This document shows, piece after piece, positions 1 through 12,883 of a stretch of 64,000 bases of DNA. The number at the start of each line of letters is the position of its first letter. Position 1 is the stretch's first letter. The position numbers and the translations under genes were made by a program. The notes under the pieces are model-generated. The model was not told the DNA's origin and did not search any database. It worked only from the letters and a program-made list of their open reading frames with translations. Where the stretch lies: the NCBI RefSeq assembly GCF_032854445.1, contig NC_088304.1, positions 32,976,810-33,040,809 of the forward strand, given 5' to 3'. Source of the stretch: Liolophura sinensis (Eukaryota; Mollusca; Polyplacophora; Chitonida; Chitonidae).

Positions 1-690
1 GGATAAAATTTAACGTCTCTAAACTAATTATATATTCCATTGAGACGCGCCTTTGCCATCATTTATTTTCTCACGTGAAATACCTGACGAACTGATAAGG
101 AGCTGCAAGTGAATATAAGAAAGAGCGGAAACCTCGTGGTATATATAGTTTGTCCCTTTTTATGGTGCCAGTGTTCTCAGCATTAACAAGTTTTTATCAT
201 GTTTCCTTGCGGTACGTTTTCTTGAATTCTTGTTCTATTATGAAGTTATCCTAACGCTGTCCAAAACGTGTTCATCTTTTTTTAAATATGCAGCCCTTCT
301 ATATTGAAGCGTGAGTGTTCACAGCATCGAAAACTCCTGTCACCCTTTTCTTCCAATCTTTTTGCAGGAATGTTGTTTGGTTTTAAATCATAGCAATGCT
401 CCTAAAACGTGGCGCAATTTTTTGACCATGTTCTTTTCGTTGCTATTTTGAAATATACATTTACACACAACAGAAATAAACGGGTCTATCGTGCAAAATC
501 CTGAACGTTTTGTGTTGTCTATGTCTTTGGAATGCGCTTAGCTCTTTGCTCTGGAGGGATCATGCTGTTGTTGTTACATAAATCTCGATTGCTGCAGAGA
601 AAGATTCTAAATAAGTACGTAGTATGTGTGCGAAAACAATAGCATGTGACGGGAAATCCCGTATTAAATTGCCATGCTCTAAGTGTTACT
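1..690. other. No recognised feature
   Basis: AT-rich sequence without a coding exon or a recognisable repeat. Confidence 0.5.
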
Positions 691-849
691 CCGGCCGTGC
701 GTGAGAAGGTCTTCCGCCAACCTGCGGATGGTAGTGGGTTTTAACCGGGCTCTGTCCGGTTTCCTCCCACCATAATGCTGGCCGTCATCGTATAAGTGAA
801 ACATTCATGAGTACGGCGTAAAACACCAGTCACATGAATCAAATAAATC
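691..849 (+). mobile_element. SINE family 1, 5'-truncated
   Basis: Body 'ccggccgtgcgtgagaaggt', then 'cataatgctggccg', then the tail 'gtaaaacacca...aaataaat'. The tRNA-related head is missing. Confidence 0.85.
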
Positions 850-1073
850 TAACATCATTGTCATTACACAAAACCGTATGACATAAGGTATGTCACAAGA
901 TTTTTGTCAGTGGTTAAACGTAAAGGCAGAAAATAATTCCCCCACTCTAACTGGTTTTTGGTGTCATGGTGACAGAAAGCGGTCGATGATGCTCATGTGT
1001 CCAATTTCGCAGTCTGAAATTCCCTCAAGCCCACTTATTTTTCACTTATTATGTTATGATGCCTAACACTATA

Positions 1074-1346
1074 TTTGTTTATTTATTTATTTGATTGGTG
1101 TTTTACGCCGTACTCAAGAATATTTCACTTATACGACGGCGGCCAGCATTATGGTGGGAGGAAACCGGGCAGAGCCTGGGGGAAACCCACGACCATCCGC
1201 AGGTTGCTGCAAGACCTTCTCACGCACGGCCGGAGAGGAAGCCAGCATGAGCTGGACCTGAACTCACAGCGACCGCATTGGTGAGAGACCCCTGGGTCAT
1301 TACGCTGCGCTAGCGCGCTAACCGACTGAGCCACGGACACCCCCCT
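1074..1346 (-). mobile_element. SINE family 1, full length
   Basis: tRNA-derived SINE on the minus strand. The head (at the right) has a Pol III A-box-like 'gtggctcagtcggttagcg' and a B-box-like 'gtgagttcaggtcc'. The body and a (TAAA)n tail are at the left. It faces the copy at 1425-1688. Confidence 0.9.
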
Positions 1347-1424
1347 AACACTATAGATTTGTTTCAAAAATGCCCACCTTGTAATTCAAACATTTAAATA
1401 TATTTGATGACATTCAAGAAAATT

Positions 1425-1688
1425 GGGGCCTCCGTGGCTTAGTTGGTGAGCGCGCAAGCCCAGCGTAATGATCCAGGAGTCTCTCACCAACGGGGTCGCT
1501 GTGAGTTCAAATCCAGCTCATGGTGGCTTCCTCTCCGGCCGTACGTGGGAAGGTCTGAAGCAGGATGATCGTGGGTTTGCCCCGGGCTCTGCCCGGTTTC
1601 CACCCACCATAATGCTGGCCGCCGTCGTATAAGTAAAATATTCTTGAGTACGGTGTAAAACACCAATCAAATAAATAAATTAATAAAT
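1425..1688 (+). mobile_element. SINE family 1, full length
   Basis: Begins 'ggggcctccgtggcttagtt', has B-box-like 'gtgagttcaaatcc', the conserved body, and the tail 'caccaatcaaataaataaat'. It forms an inverted pair with 1074-1346 across about 80 bp. Confidence 0.9.
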
Positions 1689-1689
1689 C

Positions 1690-4570
1690 AGTGCATGTTT
1701 TATGCTTTTACTTTCTTGGAAGCAACAACACCATAAGATTATTCACGATGATGTCGAATATCATCAGAATATCGAAAGGTAACATTGCCGGAAGACTGAC
1801 TCATTTTTTTGCCTTTTACGCATTTTTTACTTATACGCTGACAGTCAGCATTATGGTTGCTCAAGACGTTCAACAATCTGCTCGTAGCAAAGTCCTTTGC
1901 CTGTAGGCCCGAATGGCCGGTGTTACGGCAAATGCTTCCATGTAGATAGCCATATGATTAGTCGTAAGGACATGGTACGGTAAGATGGAGAATCGGCCCC
2001 AGAGAGGTACGATGAAAGAGCGCAAAAATCAAAATCCCAGCATAATTCTGTAAATTTTTGAATCAGAAGCACAAAACTTGGCCGAAGGACACATAGAAGT
2101 TATATGGCCATAAAAGAGATGGCTGCTTAGTATTAACCCGCTAAAAATGCACTCTGAATCAAAAACCTCAATTTTCTGTTCAAACGAAGCAGGGTGTTTT
2201 TAATTTGAAGTCTGAAAATCAACCTTAACCAGAAAAATATTTTCCCGGAAACATTCATGTGTGTTTTCCTACGTGATTCAAACTAATTTGTTAAGTTTAA
2301 AATCAGTATTTCAGCCATAGGCAATCTGGCATCCTTCATGGTACAGTGAAGTAACAAAGTTACTCCGGAGAACAGGTTGCGCTTTCCCAAAGAGTTCGAA
2401 TCTTTGTGATTGTTTTCTTTTTTCTGTGATAACTTGCTTTTGTGTGAGTAAAGATATAGGCCGCCATGCATTAAATAAGTGTTATCATGGACTGAAATGT
2501 GTAATTGTTAAGGTATGGTATATTGTAACGTGTGGGAGCTACTATAGCGAAATCATACGTGAATCCAGGCTGGGAGCACAAGTTCTCATCTATCATTAAC
2601 ATTAACATGTTACGCTTAGCGAAAGTATAGGCTTAAAGTAGCACTTGTTATAGATGTATTTAATTGATTTATGCATATATGCGGGTTCAAGATTTTTTCA
2701 GAAAGTTATACATATGTGGTGGAGAGATCTTCCCCTCTGTACTGTGTCTAATGCAGAAACAGATATATCAGTATGACTGGTCAGGAGAAGGCTACTGTTT
2801 TGTTGATTTTATGTCCTATACATCGCTTCAGTGCATGTTCGGAGCTTTATAAGACGGAAGGGAAAGGAAGAATAAAACAGAACTGAAAAAAGAAGTGGCC
2901 TTACGAGTGTGTCAGTAGCTGTCACTCACAGCTGTAGTCCGTTTCGCTCTTGAGGTGCACAGTTTCTTGCACTGGGGCCGATTCCCCTCCTTACCATACC
3001 AGGTCCTTTACAGATCACATTTTAGCCACTGATATGTGCCTGCGAGGCTTTGCGGTCGCCTTGCTACTGTTGTTGTTGTAAGGTGTATTATAAAACCAAC
3101 AGATCTGGGTGATAACGCAAGGTGATAAGAGAGTGTTGGCTCAGATTTAACAGTCTTAACCAGGCTTAGCCTTGAGGCGTTAACCGCTAGGCCTGCAGCT
3201 ATTGTCCAGATAACTCACCACATTTCTCCTATCGTTTTAAGATCGCAGTAGCTTAATCCATGTTGTTGAGGTTTGGTCTTGCCTCCCAATAAGCCCCTGA
3301 AGTTACTTAGCTTTCCGCAATGGTATTACATGCGGCGCTGTACCGGAGGTTTGTCGTTATCTGTGAGTCTATGAACAAACCCAAGCTCATCGCCTACTGT
3401 CCATGAAATCTGGCGCCTGACTACATCCCAACAACAACAACAAAAACGTCGGTGTTGACTTGTTCATTAACACCAATCGATTCGAGGTTTACAGGGTCAA
3501 CAAGGAAGTGCCAAACAGGAAAGATAACATACAGAATAACAAAATACGCCGAAAGCCCACAAACCTGAATTCAAGGTTTATTTTAAATGTAAACTACATC
3601 AGCTTTAAGTAGAGCGGATATTGTTTCTAGTGACGTTCTAGTGTTGACAAGGTTAAATGTGCAGACCGTTTATAGCCTTTCGTAAATGTTGATCTCTACT
3701 ATGCCAAATAAAACGGTTAATTAACTACCAATATATTAACATGATATCATAAAACATTTACACAGGGAGCAGATTTGAACTAAGTTACCTATAGTTTTAC
3801 AACACATCTTGATCCATGCGTTGAGAAAAAAAAAAAAAAACATCAAGCGAATGGTTATCTTTTTGTCGTATGTGAAGTTGGCATGCATACGGCGTGCGTG
3901 CATATATAGCAGTTTGTGACCAGGCAGCCTGCCTGTATAAAAATATATAAGGTACAAACAGTACCGACTAAGTCCGTCCCTTGTATCTCTTCTAAAACAT
4001 TTCTGTTTTGCCTTTTTTAAAACAACAGATTATTCCATCTCAGAAAACATTCTATCTTTGAACACAACAACACTGGTCTTCAAGTTAGTTCAATTACTCA
4101 ATAATGACTTTCAAATCGTGGCTAAAATACTCAAACAAACAGCTCTTCCTTAGCCGTGAGCCCTACCTTTGTAACCCATCGTCCACATGGACAGTACGTG
4201 ATATACTTATGTGCCTTTTGTGTCTGTAGGAGGGAAGGGTCCTTACCCTCTGTTATCCTCGGACTTGTGGTCCCTGTGACAACCCACACTCCCCCTGGAC
4301 AGATAGTGGGTCTGCGCAGAACTGCTGCCTATCGTCAAACACGTTACCTGTACACCAAAGCAAACATATTGTCAAATGCCATAGCTGGGCAGCTAAGTAT
4401 AAATATCGTCAAATGTTATACCTGTACATCGAAGTAAAAAATACCAGTTAAATGTCATATCAGTGGATCAGTGTAAACATATCACGTCATGAAACCTCAC
4501 ATTTGTGCCGCAGTAACCACCGTCTGTGCATTTGAATGAATACTTTCAAATTTTTTTTTCAAACTTTTGA
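1690..4570. other. Intergenic, no gene seen
   Basis: Contains a short SINE-like fragment near 1805-1860 and a poly-A tract near 3826. Frames are short and lack gene character. Confidence 0.5.
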
Positions 4571-4571
4571 A

Positions 4572-4815
4572 TGTTTATTTATTTGATAGATGTTTCACGT
4601 CGTTCTCAAGAATATTTCACTTATACGACGAGGAGACCAGGCATAAGCTGGTGGAAACCAACGACCATCCGGAAGTTGCTGGAAGACCTTCCCACAAACG
4701 GCCGTAAAGGAAACCAGCTTGAGCTGGACTTGAACTCACAGCGACTGCACAGGTGAGAGGCTCCTTGGTCATTGCGAGGTGCTAGCATGCTCACCACCTG
4801 AGCCACGGGGGCCCG
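4572..4815 (-). mobile_element. SINE family 1, near full length
   Basis: Tail 'tttatttatttgatagatg' at left, tRNA-like head 'ctgagccacgggggcc' at right. Diverged from the 1074-1346 copy. Confidence 0.88.
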
Positions 4816-6325
4816 TTGAATGAATAAGGTCAGCCAGTTGGAATCGGTGGTGTATATTCTGCACAAACGTTTCTTTGTTGAGGCTTTCCCGGAGGTTCGT
4901 CCTAATTAGTATCGGTATAATTTGTAATTTTCCTTTCTGTAAAATTCCCAATTTTAATATCTTGTAAGACGTTGCACTTGTTTTATTTAAAGTGCCATTT
5001 ACCTTCATCAATTCAAAAGAAGTTAACAACGGACGGTTGTGTGTTTGCTTCATTATTCATGCTAGAATGATTACTTAAACGCATATTATCGGTGTAAGGT
5101 AATGTGTCCTCCGCAAGATCTTCCAGTGAGGCAGCAGTATAAACATTGTCTGATGTAATGGCCAGATGTAATGGGCCAGAGTTAGGATTTCATCGACCCT
5201 GCAAAAAAAATACAACAGGAGAGGTGCGAGTTCGAACTACTTTGTGGTTAACGGTAAACACGGTCCTGTTGTACCATATGACCTGTCAGAATACTTCACA
5301 ACCTTGTTGACATTAATTTACCGATCACTTATCTCACCGTGACATTTTTCCCTTCAGGTACTTCATAAGTTTACAATTCTACCCCGCTGTCAGTTGCGGG
5401 CCGTGTGGAAATATAAATATTAAATAGAGATGACCATTCAAACAACATCGAGTGTGTCATGCAACACACCGGCTGGTACGCGTACCTCCCCGAGTAATAT
5501 CCTTTCATGCTGTTTATGTCTACAAACAGAAGAACTTGAGTTTATTCACTTGTAAAATTTGCTTCCTGATGTATTTAATTTTTTTTCAGTGATAAAAGTG
5601 TTCTTTTGCACAGTTTATAGATATGGCTTTTGTTTTTACATTTTCTATATTTTACGCCATGGCGTTGAAAAAGAAACATTTGTTTCAAGACGTTCCAATC
5701 TGAACTCAGCGGTATGACGTTATAATGCATGTAAAGTAAACTTTTACATTCCTACGTCACGCAACAATACGACACAATGTCATACATACGCAGCTTTGAC
5801 GTATATAGATCAACTGCAGTGGCCTAAGATTGGTTGATAATATTGGTTGATTGGTATAAAAGCGCATGCCCTCTATGGAGAGAGTAAAACGGAATGGCAG
5901 CATGAAATATGAAGTTTTTGCTACACTTTCTTCAATTTTAGGGATAGAATAAACTACTACACCTTCGCCTTGGGGCTTGATGTGTAGCCCGATACCGCTG
6001 AAACTTCGTGCCTCGTCAAATCCTTCGAATACTGCGATTTGACTAGGAACGAAACTAGATTCAACAGTATCAGCCTACACAACAAAACCGCGGTGTTTAA
6101 CCGTTAACCATTCAGCTCTTCAATTTTCTCCATTCTTCGTTTGTTTCTTTTCTTTTTTGAAACGCCTATGCTAGAGAAATTGAGATTAAACTAGTTGCCA
6201 AATTTCTCTAACAGGTCAAGTGATACACTAGGACATCTTGTTACCTCCTGCCATAAAATTTCGCTGTCACATTGATTTGTCACCGTACAGGCCTATATGT
6301 GTAGTCTCTCGCTAAAAACGCCTAC
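4816..6325. other. Intergenic, expected place of the CBP-C last exon
   Basis: I searched for a CBM14 closing exon (CDW-type motif) on the minus strand and found none. It holds the candidate promoter at 5829-5862. Confidence 0.45.
5829..5862 (+). promoter_or_regulatory. Candidate core promoter (ATTGG boxes and TATAAAAG)
   Basis: Three ATTGG (inverted CCAAT) motifs at 5829, 5842 and 5850 stand just before TATAAAAG (5855-5862). No convincing gene follows on the plus strand; the first ATG frames are 16 codons or shorter. Pattern only. Confidence 0.3.
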
Positions 6326-6525
6326 CTCCGGTGCACTTCTGAGTGCCGTAATGTACGCCCTGGTAACAGATGTAGAAGTATGTACAGCGCAGACGCCTCC
6401 GGAAGTTGTTCACGTTCACCTCCTCTTCGTACTCTCTAATTGCGATTCCCCGTGAATACGGTCCTGTCACCCCCGTACACCGATCCCACAAGTCCATTCC
6501 GCACGGAGTCCGCACCTGGTCCCGC
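6326..6525 (-). CDS. CBP-C exon: CBM14 domain 2, first part
   Basis: The acceptor TATGCCAG gives an in-phase AG+G junction from the previous exon. The exon carries TPCG, DRC, LRCTYFYIC and QKCTGG, then the GTAGGC donor in phase 1. It aligns by motif with 15453-15598 and 33635-33786 but has about 20 extra residues between the first and second cysteine of the domain. Confidence 0.72.
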
Positions 6526-7409
6526 CTGGCATAAAGCGATATATGTATCTATGAATGTATTTACTTATGTATTTATATTATACGTCATCTCAATACATGT
6601 ATATCCATTCATTTACAGTCCCGAAGTGCCATTTTTCGACATTTTATTATTTCACCTTTTCGTGATGCGGCTAAGCAATCCTAGTCAACCTCCAGTCTTT
6701 ACGAATTTTACATCACATCTATGACAAGACCAGTATTATTATATCCAAAATTAAATGAATCCACAGGTGTTGATCCTGAAGTCTACTGATATCATGTCCA
6801 GGAGACAAACATTTAGTTTAACTTTGAAACTAACTTATTGATTGATTAATTTTTTTTATTCACCAGTAGACCATATACATCATGCATAGATGTACCGATA
6901 CAGGACAGTATGTTGGCGGGAATAAAGTTCCACAGAGCTTGCTCTGTCCCAACGTAGATATTACTTAGCATTGATGACGGTAATGGCGAATGATATAGTT
7001 CAACTTTAAAGAAATATGAAACAAAAGGAAATGAGCATTATCCACATATGCCCCTGAGCGAACACTAAATATTAATAATCTGTTGAAGGAATTTAAATTT
7101 TAGTTTTGATTTAAGCAGAGATGTAAAAGTCACACTTCTGATTTGTCTTAATAATTTCTTTCCACTTTAGAGGCGCAAATGTTTTCAACTGGGTTAAATT
7201 CTGGCTTCACCTGTTACAGTCGCCTATGTCCTCGTCAAACACCTCATCCGGTCCACACTCTACGTACTCGGGCTGGCCACGGTTACAGCGATGGAAGGCC
7301 TTACAACCCCAGAACGTGAAACCATTCTCTTTATCCGAGCAGTCAATTGGCCCCACCGACGTCTGAGCCATGACAATGCCTAGTAACATCCAGCAAATCG
7401 TTGAGAAAA
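6326..7409 (-). CDS. CBP-C: secreted two-domain CBM14 chitin-binding protein, 3' end not found
   Basis: Two exons are visible (7211-7409 and 6326-6525). The first encodes a hydrophobic leader ending near MAQTS and then cysteines of a peritrophin-A/CBM14 domain. The second carries the sixth cysteine of domain 1 (TPCG) and cysteines 1-4 of a second domain, ending CTGG at a GTAGGC donor. CBM14 domains hold six cysteines in three disulfides and bind chitin. Secretion and chitin binding are inferred from the family. The phase-2 and phase-1 splice sites match those of CBP-A and CBP-B. A last exon with cysteines 5 and 6 was not found to the left and may lie beyond the window edge or be lost. No convincing initiator ATG precedes the leader, so a small upstream exon is likely. 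Domain 2 has a long insertion between its first two cysteines. Confidence 0.72.
6840..6985 (-). repeat. Dispersed repeat, inverse copy at 28735-28860
   Basis: Contains 'aataaagttccacagagctt' and 'gctctgt'. The same sequence occurs inverted around 28775, where it reads 'gcaagctctgtggagcttta'. The family is unidentified. Confidence 0.6.
7211..7409 (-). CDS. CBP-C exon: leader and CBM14 domain 1
   Basis: Encodes a hydrophobic leader (FSTICWMLLGIVMAQ) followed by five cysteines in CBM14 spacing (IDC, WGC, HRC, VEC, GDC). The donor is AACAG|GTGAAG, phase 2. The upper boundary is set at a possible GAAAG acceptor, which fits the 2-nt phase but is weak. Confidence 0.7.
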
Positions 7410-9274
7410 CTTTCACAGAAACCGTTCGATGTATTATTGTATATTATTAGATTGCAAGCTAATTTAAAATGACTATATTCAAGCAACAGAATACTACAGC
7501 GATTTCGATGAAAGCAATGTCCTACAGTGTGTAGAATGTTGAGAAATAGTTTAACTGACGACATTTAAACAGTGTTACACGTATATTAGGCTAGGTGTTC
7601 CCACTTTCTACTATTTCATTGTGAAATTAATGATTTAAATAAAATTTACAATCAGCCATGTGGAAACGGCCCCGTAAAATAAGCATTGAAATAAAATGTA
7701 AAAATATGTGTAGCTTTAAGAACGTTGTGTCGTTGATTTTCCCATTATAATTGGTAAAATGACTAGATAGCTTGTCGAATAGATATAAATGCAATTTTTT
7801 TTTATCAGCTATGCGTTGAGAAGTAATTCAGGATATAGTTATCCATAATTACAAGAAGGAAAGAGCAACGCGATTTCCCTGTATACTGTCAGGCGGCTGC
7901 TTCGAATTAAGTCGGTGCAATTGCTCTGTACCGTGTATAGAATATGATCCGTCAATATTTCTTTACTGATACATTATAAGATACGTGAAATATAACCGCC
8001 GATAGACGCCAATAATTTCGTGAAATGCATGTTTGATCATGCAGGAATTTATTTATTTATTTGATTGGTGTTTTACGCCGTACTGAAGAATATTTCACTT
8101 ACATGACGACGGCCCTGAAACATTATGGTGGGAGGAAACCATACAGAGCCTCGTCAACATCCACGACCATCCGCAGGTTGCTGACAGACAACATACAGGA
8201 ATTAAACTAAACCTTACTCAGTTATCAATACAGTCAAACATTAATATTATTATTTTTCGCTATAAAGTTTTATAAATATCAAAGGACTTACCCGCATATC
8301 CAAGAACGAAGAGGTACCACATAGTATCAGTGGCCAGCAGCAATGCCTAGTTAAAAACAAACCCCCACTGCAAGGTTTCTTAAATAAAGGCTGGTATTTG
8401 CTCTATCTGGGTTACGCATTCCTTTTGGCTAAGAGAAACTGAGACGCCAATTAATTAAACCGTAGTCGGCTTTTGTTAGGGAAGCTCGTGTGCAGTGAGA
8501 AGTTTTAGCGCACCTTTGAAGATATGACGCTAGGAGTAAATTAGAGTTGTGTGTGTTTTGAAACAGTATATGAGTGTTAGAATGAAATAAGTACACGACT
8601 ATGCCCCAAGTGATTTATACCTGACCTTCCCCGAGTCCAACATCCTAGTTCGTGCAGGTACTAGTTTGTGTTGGAATTCGGTGAAAAGGTCATAAGTTGG
8701 AAAAGTGCAGGTGTGGTCATATCGAACCTGAAAACAATCAACCCATACGAGACAGCATGCAGAGAAAAGCTGTTTTTAAAAATTCTTTATTTCCTTCCTG
8801 ACGTCTCCCCGTATCATTTAGCGTCAAAATAAAACACGGCCGGATGGTATTTTTTCTAAAACTGCTGTGTCTTTAGCCATGAAATGGTGTGACGGAAACA
8901 ATGACTGTAATGGGATTTACAAAAACATCATTTTACAAGTTACAAGTCTGTATCTTACTGTAAGTGAAGTTCTAAACTGAAGAAGCAATCCATGTATATC
9001 CTTTGGATTGACAGTTAAACTTTGTGTGGTTGTTCCTTTCATTACGCTCTGAGATAAAGTCGCACTCTTACTATTTCTCTTCACTTTTCATTGGTAAAAC
9101 ATCAACAAATTCGTTCATGCTATATTCCTATTATAGAAATGTAACTTGTCCACTAAAGAGTTATGTCTTTTTAATCCCTCGTTAAACAGACCAATGTGTT
9201 TGTAAGCACGGCCCCAGGTAGTGTTTCATTCTAGCTGTTCATGCAAATGTTAAATTAGTACCAAGTTACATTCC
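7410..9274. other. Upstream of CBP-C, no further exon recognised
   Basis: Contains one SINE fragment (8051-8190). The missing CBP-C initiator exon may lie here. Confidence 0.45.
8051..8190 (-). mobile_element. SINE family 1, fragment (tail half)
   Basis: Tail and body from 'tttatttatttgattggtgt' to 'ccgcaggttgctgacagac'. The head is absent. Confidence 0.85.
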
Positions 9275-9440
9275 CCCCAGCGAGTGTCATGTCTGGTGTC
9301 TTCGTCATGATATTCCAGTGATGATAGCGGACTCGCGCTGCCACAAAAAGACAGAGCAAACGTACACACACATAATGACTCATCATCGTCATATGACTGA
9401 AAAATTGTGAAGTTCCACGTTTAGCGTCGTTAAGTGCTAG
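9275..9440 (+). mobile_element. SINE family 3, fragment
   Basis: 'gagtgtcatgtctggtgtct', 'ctgccacaaaaagacagagc' and 'cgtcatatgactgaaaaatt'. It is immediately left of the (CATA)n tract. Confidence 0.6.
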
Positions 9441-9445
9441 TAAGT

Positions 9446-9518
9446 GTACATACATACATACATACATACATACATACATACATACATACATACATACATA
9501 CATACATACATACATACA
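9446..9518. repeat. (CATA)n microsatellite
   Basis: About 18 perfect tetranucleotides. The Tyr/Thr/Ile- and Tyr/Val/Cys/Met-type frames across it are artefacts. Confidence 0.98.
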
Positions 9519-11173
9519 ACGGATTTTCGAAACTTATCAGATGATGTCACAGGTTCAACTCCAGCTTTCGATGGTACGGCTGCGTCTTTTACTCGTGCAG
9601 ATTATAAGGTAGCTAGCCAAAGGGGTGATTTTCTCCGGGGGCTCCGGTTTCCTTAAGCTATGATTATAAACATGATCGTCGCCGTTTAAGAAAAACAGTC
9701 GTTAAACACCTTTTATACATATAAATATCGCTTACTCCTAACAAACAAAATGCCAGTGAAATTCTTCACCAATCCAGTAGTTATTCCGAATTCACGGTAT
9801 TGCTAAGTAGAATGTGTACGGTTCAAATAGAGCATCAGAGCAATGGTTTGTCGTTAAGAAATTAGGGAACAGATATTTATAATTAGGTGCCTGCGTTCAA
9901 ACTAGACACACAAAAAGCAATGTTGCGTTCAGTTAACATATTACAAAGTCAAGCCGGTGTCTTGAATTGTCTGCCCACTAAATTTTGTGTAAGAAATCCA
10001 TCAGTAGGCACGTGGCTGTCTAAAAATCAATAGGCTGTATTTAATAGTAAAAATAATACAACACAAAAATTGTAGACATTTGCGAGAGTTTAAGGTGTGA
10101 TTTTTTATTTCTTTGATCTGACGGTGGTCGGAGTGATCGGAGTAAACCTATACGTATAGAGCGACTCCAACATGTATGCTATATCCGTGAACGGAAAGTG
10201 TTCTTCAAACAGTTTCATGAAACATCATCTGAACGCCGTTAAGAGCGCGGTGAAACCCCAAATTGTTGCACAAATCAAAGATCATATGTCCAAGGGTGGA
10301 ATTGAACCAACATCCTAGCGATTATTGAACTAAACTGAGAAAAACCTTGACCTCTAAGAAAATATAGCTTTGTACTGATTTTATGTCGGGTGCATGGTAC
10401 TCCGTGCACAGATCCGGTTACAGACACCAACAATATTTGGATGTGATGTGTATTTGTATGTGTACAGTTGTCAGGTTAGACCAAAATCTGATGAAGACAG
10501 TATCCGATTACCCCCTCAAATATCATATTTGGTAAAAACAGTTTATCAATCAAACTAGAATAACTATTAACTCTCCCACGATTGCAAATCCCAGCTACAT
10601 CTGTTTATTTATTTATCTATTTCTTCATTAGAACATGATAGTCGTCATCTCTTGATACTTTTCAGGATACGTTAATGTAATGTTGCCTCCATGCAACACA
10701 GCTCCGGGGACATGATGCAAACACCTGGTTTATACTAGTCTGCTTGTATGACGTTCTCCACTGAATTGTTGTATTTACGTATGTACTCATTTTGTCAGTA
10801 GTCAATACTTTTAAAAGTAACAAGACCGTATATGTTAGTAGGGTGGGGAAGTTTCATTCCAGGGAGAGACATGTGGCTGACCAGAAGTTTACGCGCAGCA
10901 CTCTAGTTTTTTTATCCTGAGCCGTTATCTCTGCAAGTCTCCGCTCTTAGATATTGTTGACCTTGGCATACACATCCGTTCCCCGGACGCATATTTCACG
11001 GGCTTGTTTCAGTCGTATATGCGACTGGGCAGACAAGCTTCCTCGTTTAACATTTCAATTCTGTCCGAATATGTTAAAAATATTACCGGCTTCAAGGTAT
11101 TTCTCCGTTGATTTGCAACTATCTTCAGTGTAATGTAGCGTACTAACCCTTGAGATATTTCCTTACCTGTTTG

Positions 11174-11217
11174 TATATAAAATACCGCGCTGGACGAGAT
11201 TTCAGCGAGAATTCTCG
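11174..11217 (+). promoter_or_regulatory. Candidate promoter: TATA box, then 12-bp palindrome
   Basis: TATATAAAA (11174-11182) is followed by a perfect palindrome CGAGAATTCTCG (11206-11217) and about 250 bp of unusually GC/CpG-rich sequence. No exon was recognised downstream. Confidence 0.25.
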
Positions 11218-12210
11218 GTGCCGCCCAAAGCGGGGCTTAGAGATTGACTTTTGTGTTGGGACATGTTTGAAGAAGAAGCCGTCGTGTCGTGACGTGTGTG
11301 TCTCTTTTCACGTGTGCGCGAGATCTGTCGGCTCGGAGTGTTGAGGCACGCGAGCTGCAATGTCAAAACTTTGTACAGGGACGATCTTTTCATCAGTTTT
11401 AGCCCGCCTTTGACAACAACACTCGTGCTTCCCTGCCAGATCGAGATGCATGTGGGAGGCACCCGGTCTCACACTACACAGCCGGACACGTCTGCACTTA
11501 TCAAAATCTTTCTCCATTTTTTTTCCCGGGATGTACTCGGTTTCTCCCCATCATACCGTGCTTTTAGTTAACCGTTTGATAATGCGTAGGGACTAATAAG
11601 CTATACATTCATAGATGTACGAAGCCGACTTCGCTTGAGTAAATTTTAGTACATTTGACCCAGCGAGATGAACCGACTTCAGGTGGGTATGGTTACCCGA
11701 CTTTGAAGTAATGTAATTTTAGATGGAGGGTAAAGCACAAGTGATATATATTTTAAATAAATAAATGTCTCATTATTTAACACACACAAACGGTTTGTGA
11801 TCGAGGTGGAAATTGTGGCGGTGAGGGAAGTAGTGTCTTTGGGGAGCAGTGGTGTCAGTGGGGGCAAAGGTGTCAGTGGGGAAATGATGTTGGCACGACC
11901 AGAACGACGCGATATCGTGATATAGTAAAATTCTGCAGTCCGACGGCCTTTGATATTAGACAGAATTCTATTAATACAAAGTAGAAAGCGAATAGCCATA
12001 TCCATGTGAACAGGTTGTCGCGATATGATCGGGTGGGGAAGAGGATGAGGCAGGTGCGAGGACGTCGTATACAAGCACAATCACACCAACCCTTTGTGTA
12101 CAAAATGTACTCGTCTTGCAAAATATGTTCTATTATATAATGTCCACCTATAACCAGGGGACTGATTCAGTAATTGTCACTTAACAATGTAGTAACATGC
12201 AATGTAATAG

Positions 12211-12416
12211 TTTATTTACTTATTTATCTGATTGATGGTTTACGCCGTACTAAATAATATTTCACATATACGACGGTGGCCAGCATTAAGGTGAGAGGAA
12301 ACCGGGCAGAGCTGGAGGGAAACCAACGACCATCCGCAGGTTGAACTCACAGCGACCGCATTGATGATAGGTTCCTGGGCCATTACACCACTAACCACCT
12401 CGGCCACGGAGGCCCA
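12211..12416 (-). mobile_element. SINE family 1, internally deleted
   Basis: Tail, body and head are present, but the segment between 'ccgcaggtt' and 'gaactcacagcg' is deleted. Confidence 0.85.
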
Positions 12417-12883
12417 GTGTCTTTTAAATAAGACGAAATATATATAATAATAATAATATGATATGCGTATTTATGCGTGAATAAAACAAATGGTATACAA
12501 ATCACATTTATAAGAAACAAAATTTGTTCATTTTACTCAAATATATACATCTGGTGAAAAATGCCTTGATCACATGCTTTGATGACACGGTAAACGAATT
12601 AATACCTTTCTGGGCGTTGGAAAACTGGGTTTTAGCTTAAATATCATGTTTGTAAGACATATATGTGATGAGGTGGAAAAGCGCGGCGTGAGGAAGCTGA
12701 GGGTGTTGGTGCGTGGTGGGGGGCTTTTAAGGAGTCGTTGGGTACCTTGGATAAGTCTGAGGCTCTATGACTGGCCGTTTGTCGGGGACGGGGTGACGGA
12801 GGGGCACTTCATGATTCACGAATGCCTCAACAACTGAAGAACCTCGCTGTAATACACTGACATAGCCATGTCATAACTAACAG

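Larger units (their letters stand above)
9519..12883. other. Intergenic, no gene seen
   Basis: Contains a CpG-rich island near 11200-11470 and a SINE at 12211-12416. The overlapping frames in the GC-rich part on both strands resemble no known protein. Confidence 0.45.

Noticed and set aside
820-845. Minus-strand DSCDW-like motif as a CBP-C closing exon
   Set aside because: It is the SINE tail ('gtaaaacaccagtcacatga') read backwards, and no other CBM14 residues surround it.
9255-9656. ORFs with Tyr-Val-Cys-Met or Tyr-Ile-His-Thr repeats
   Set aside because: (CATA)n microsatellite.
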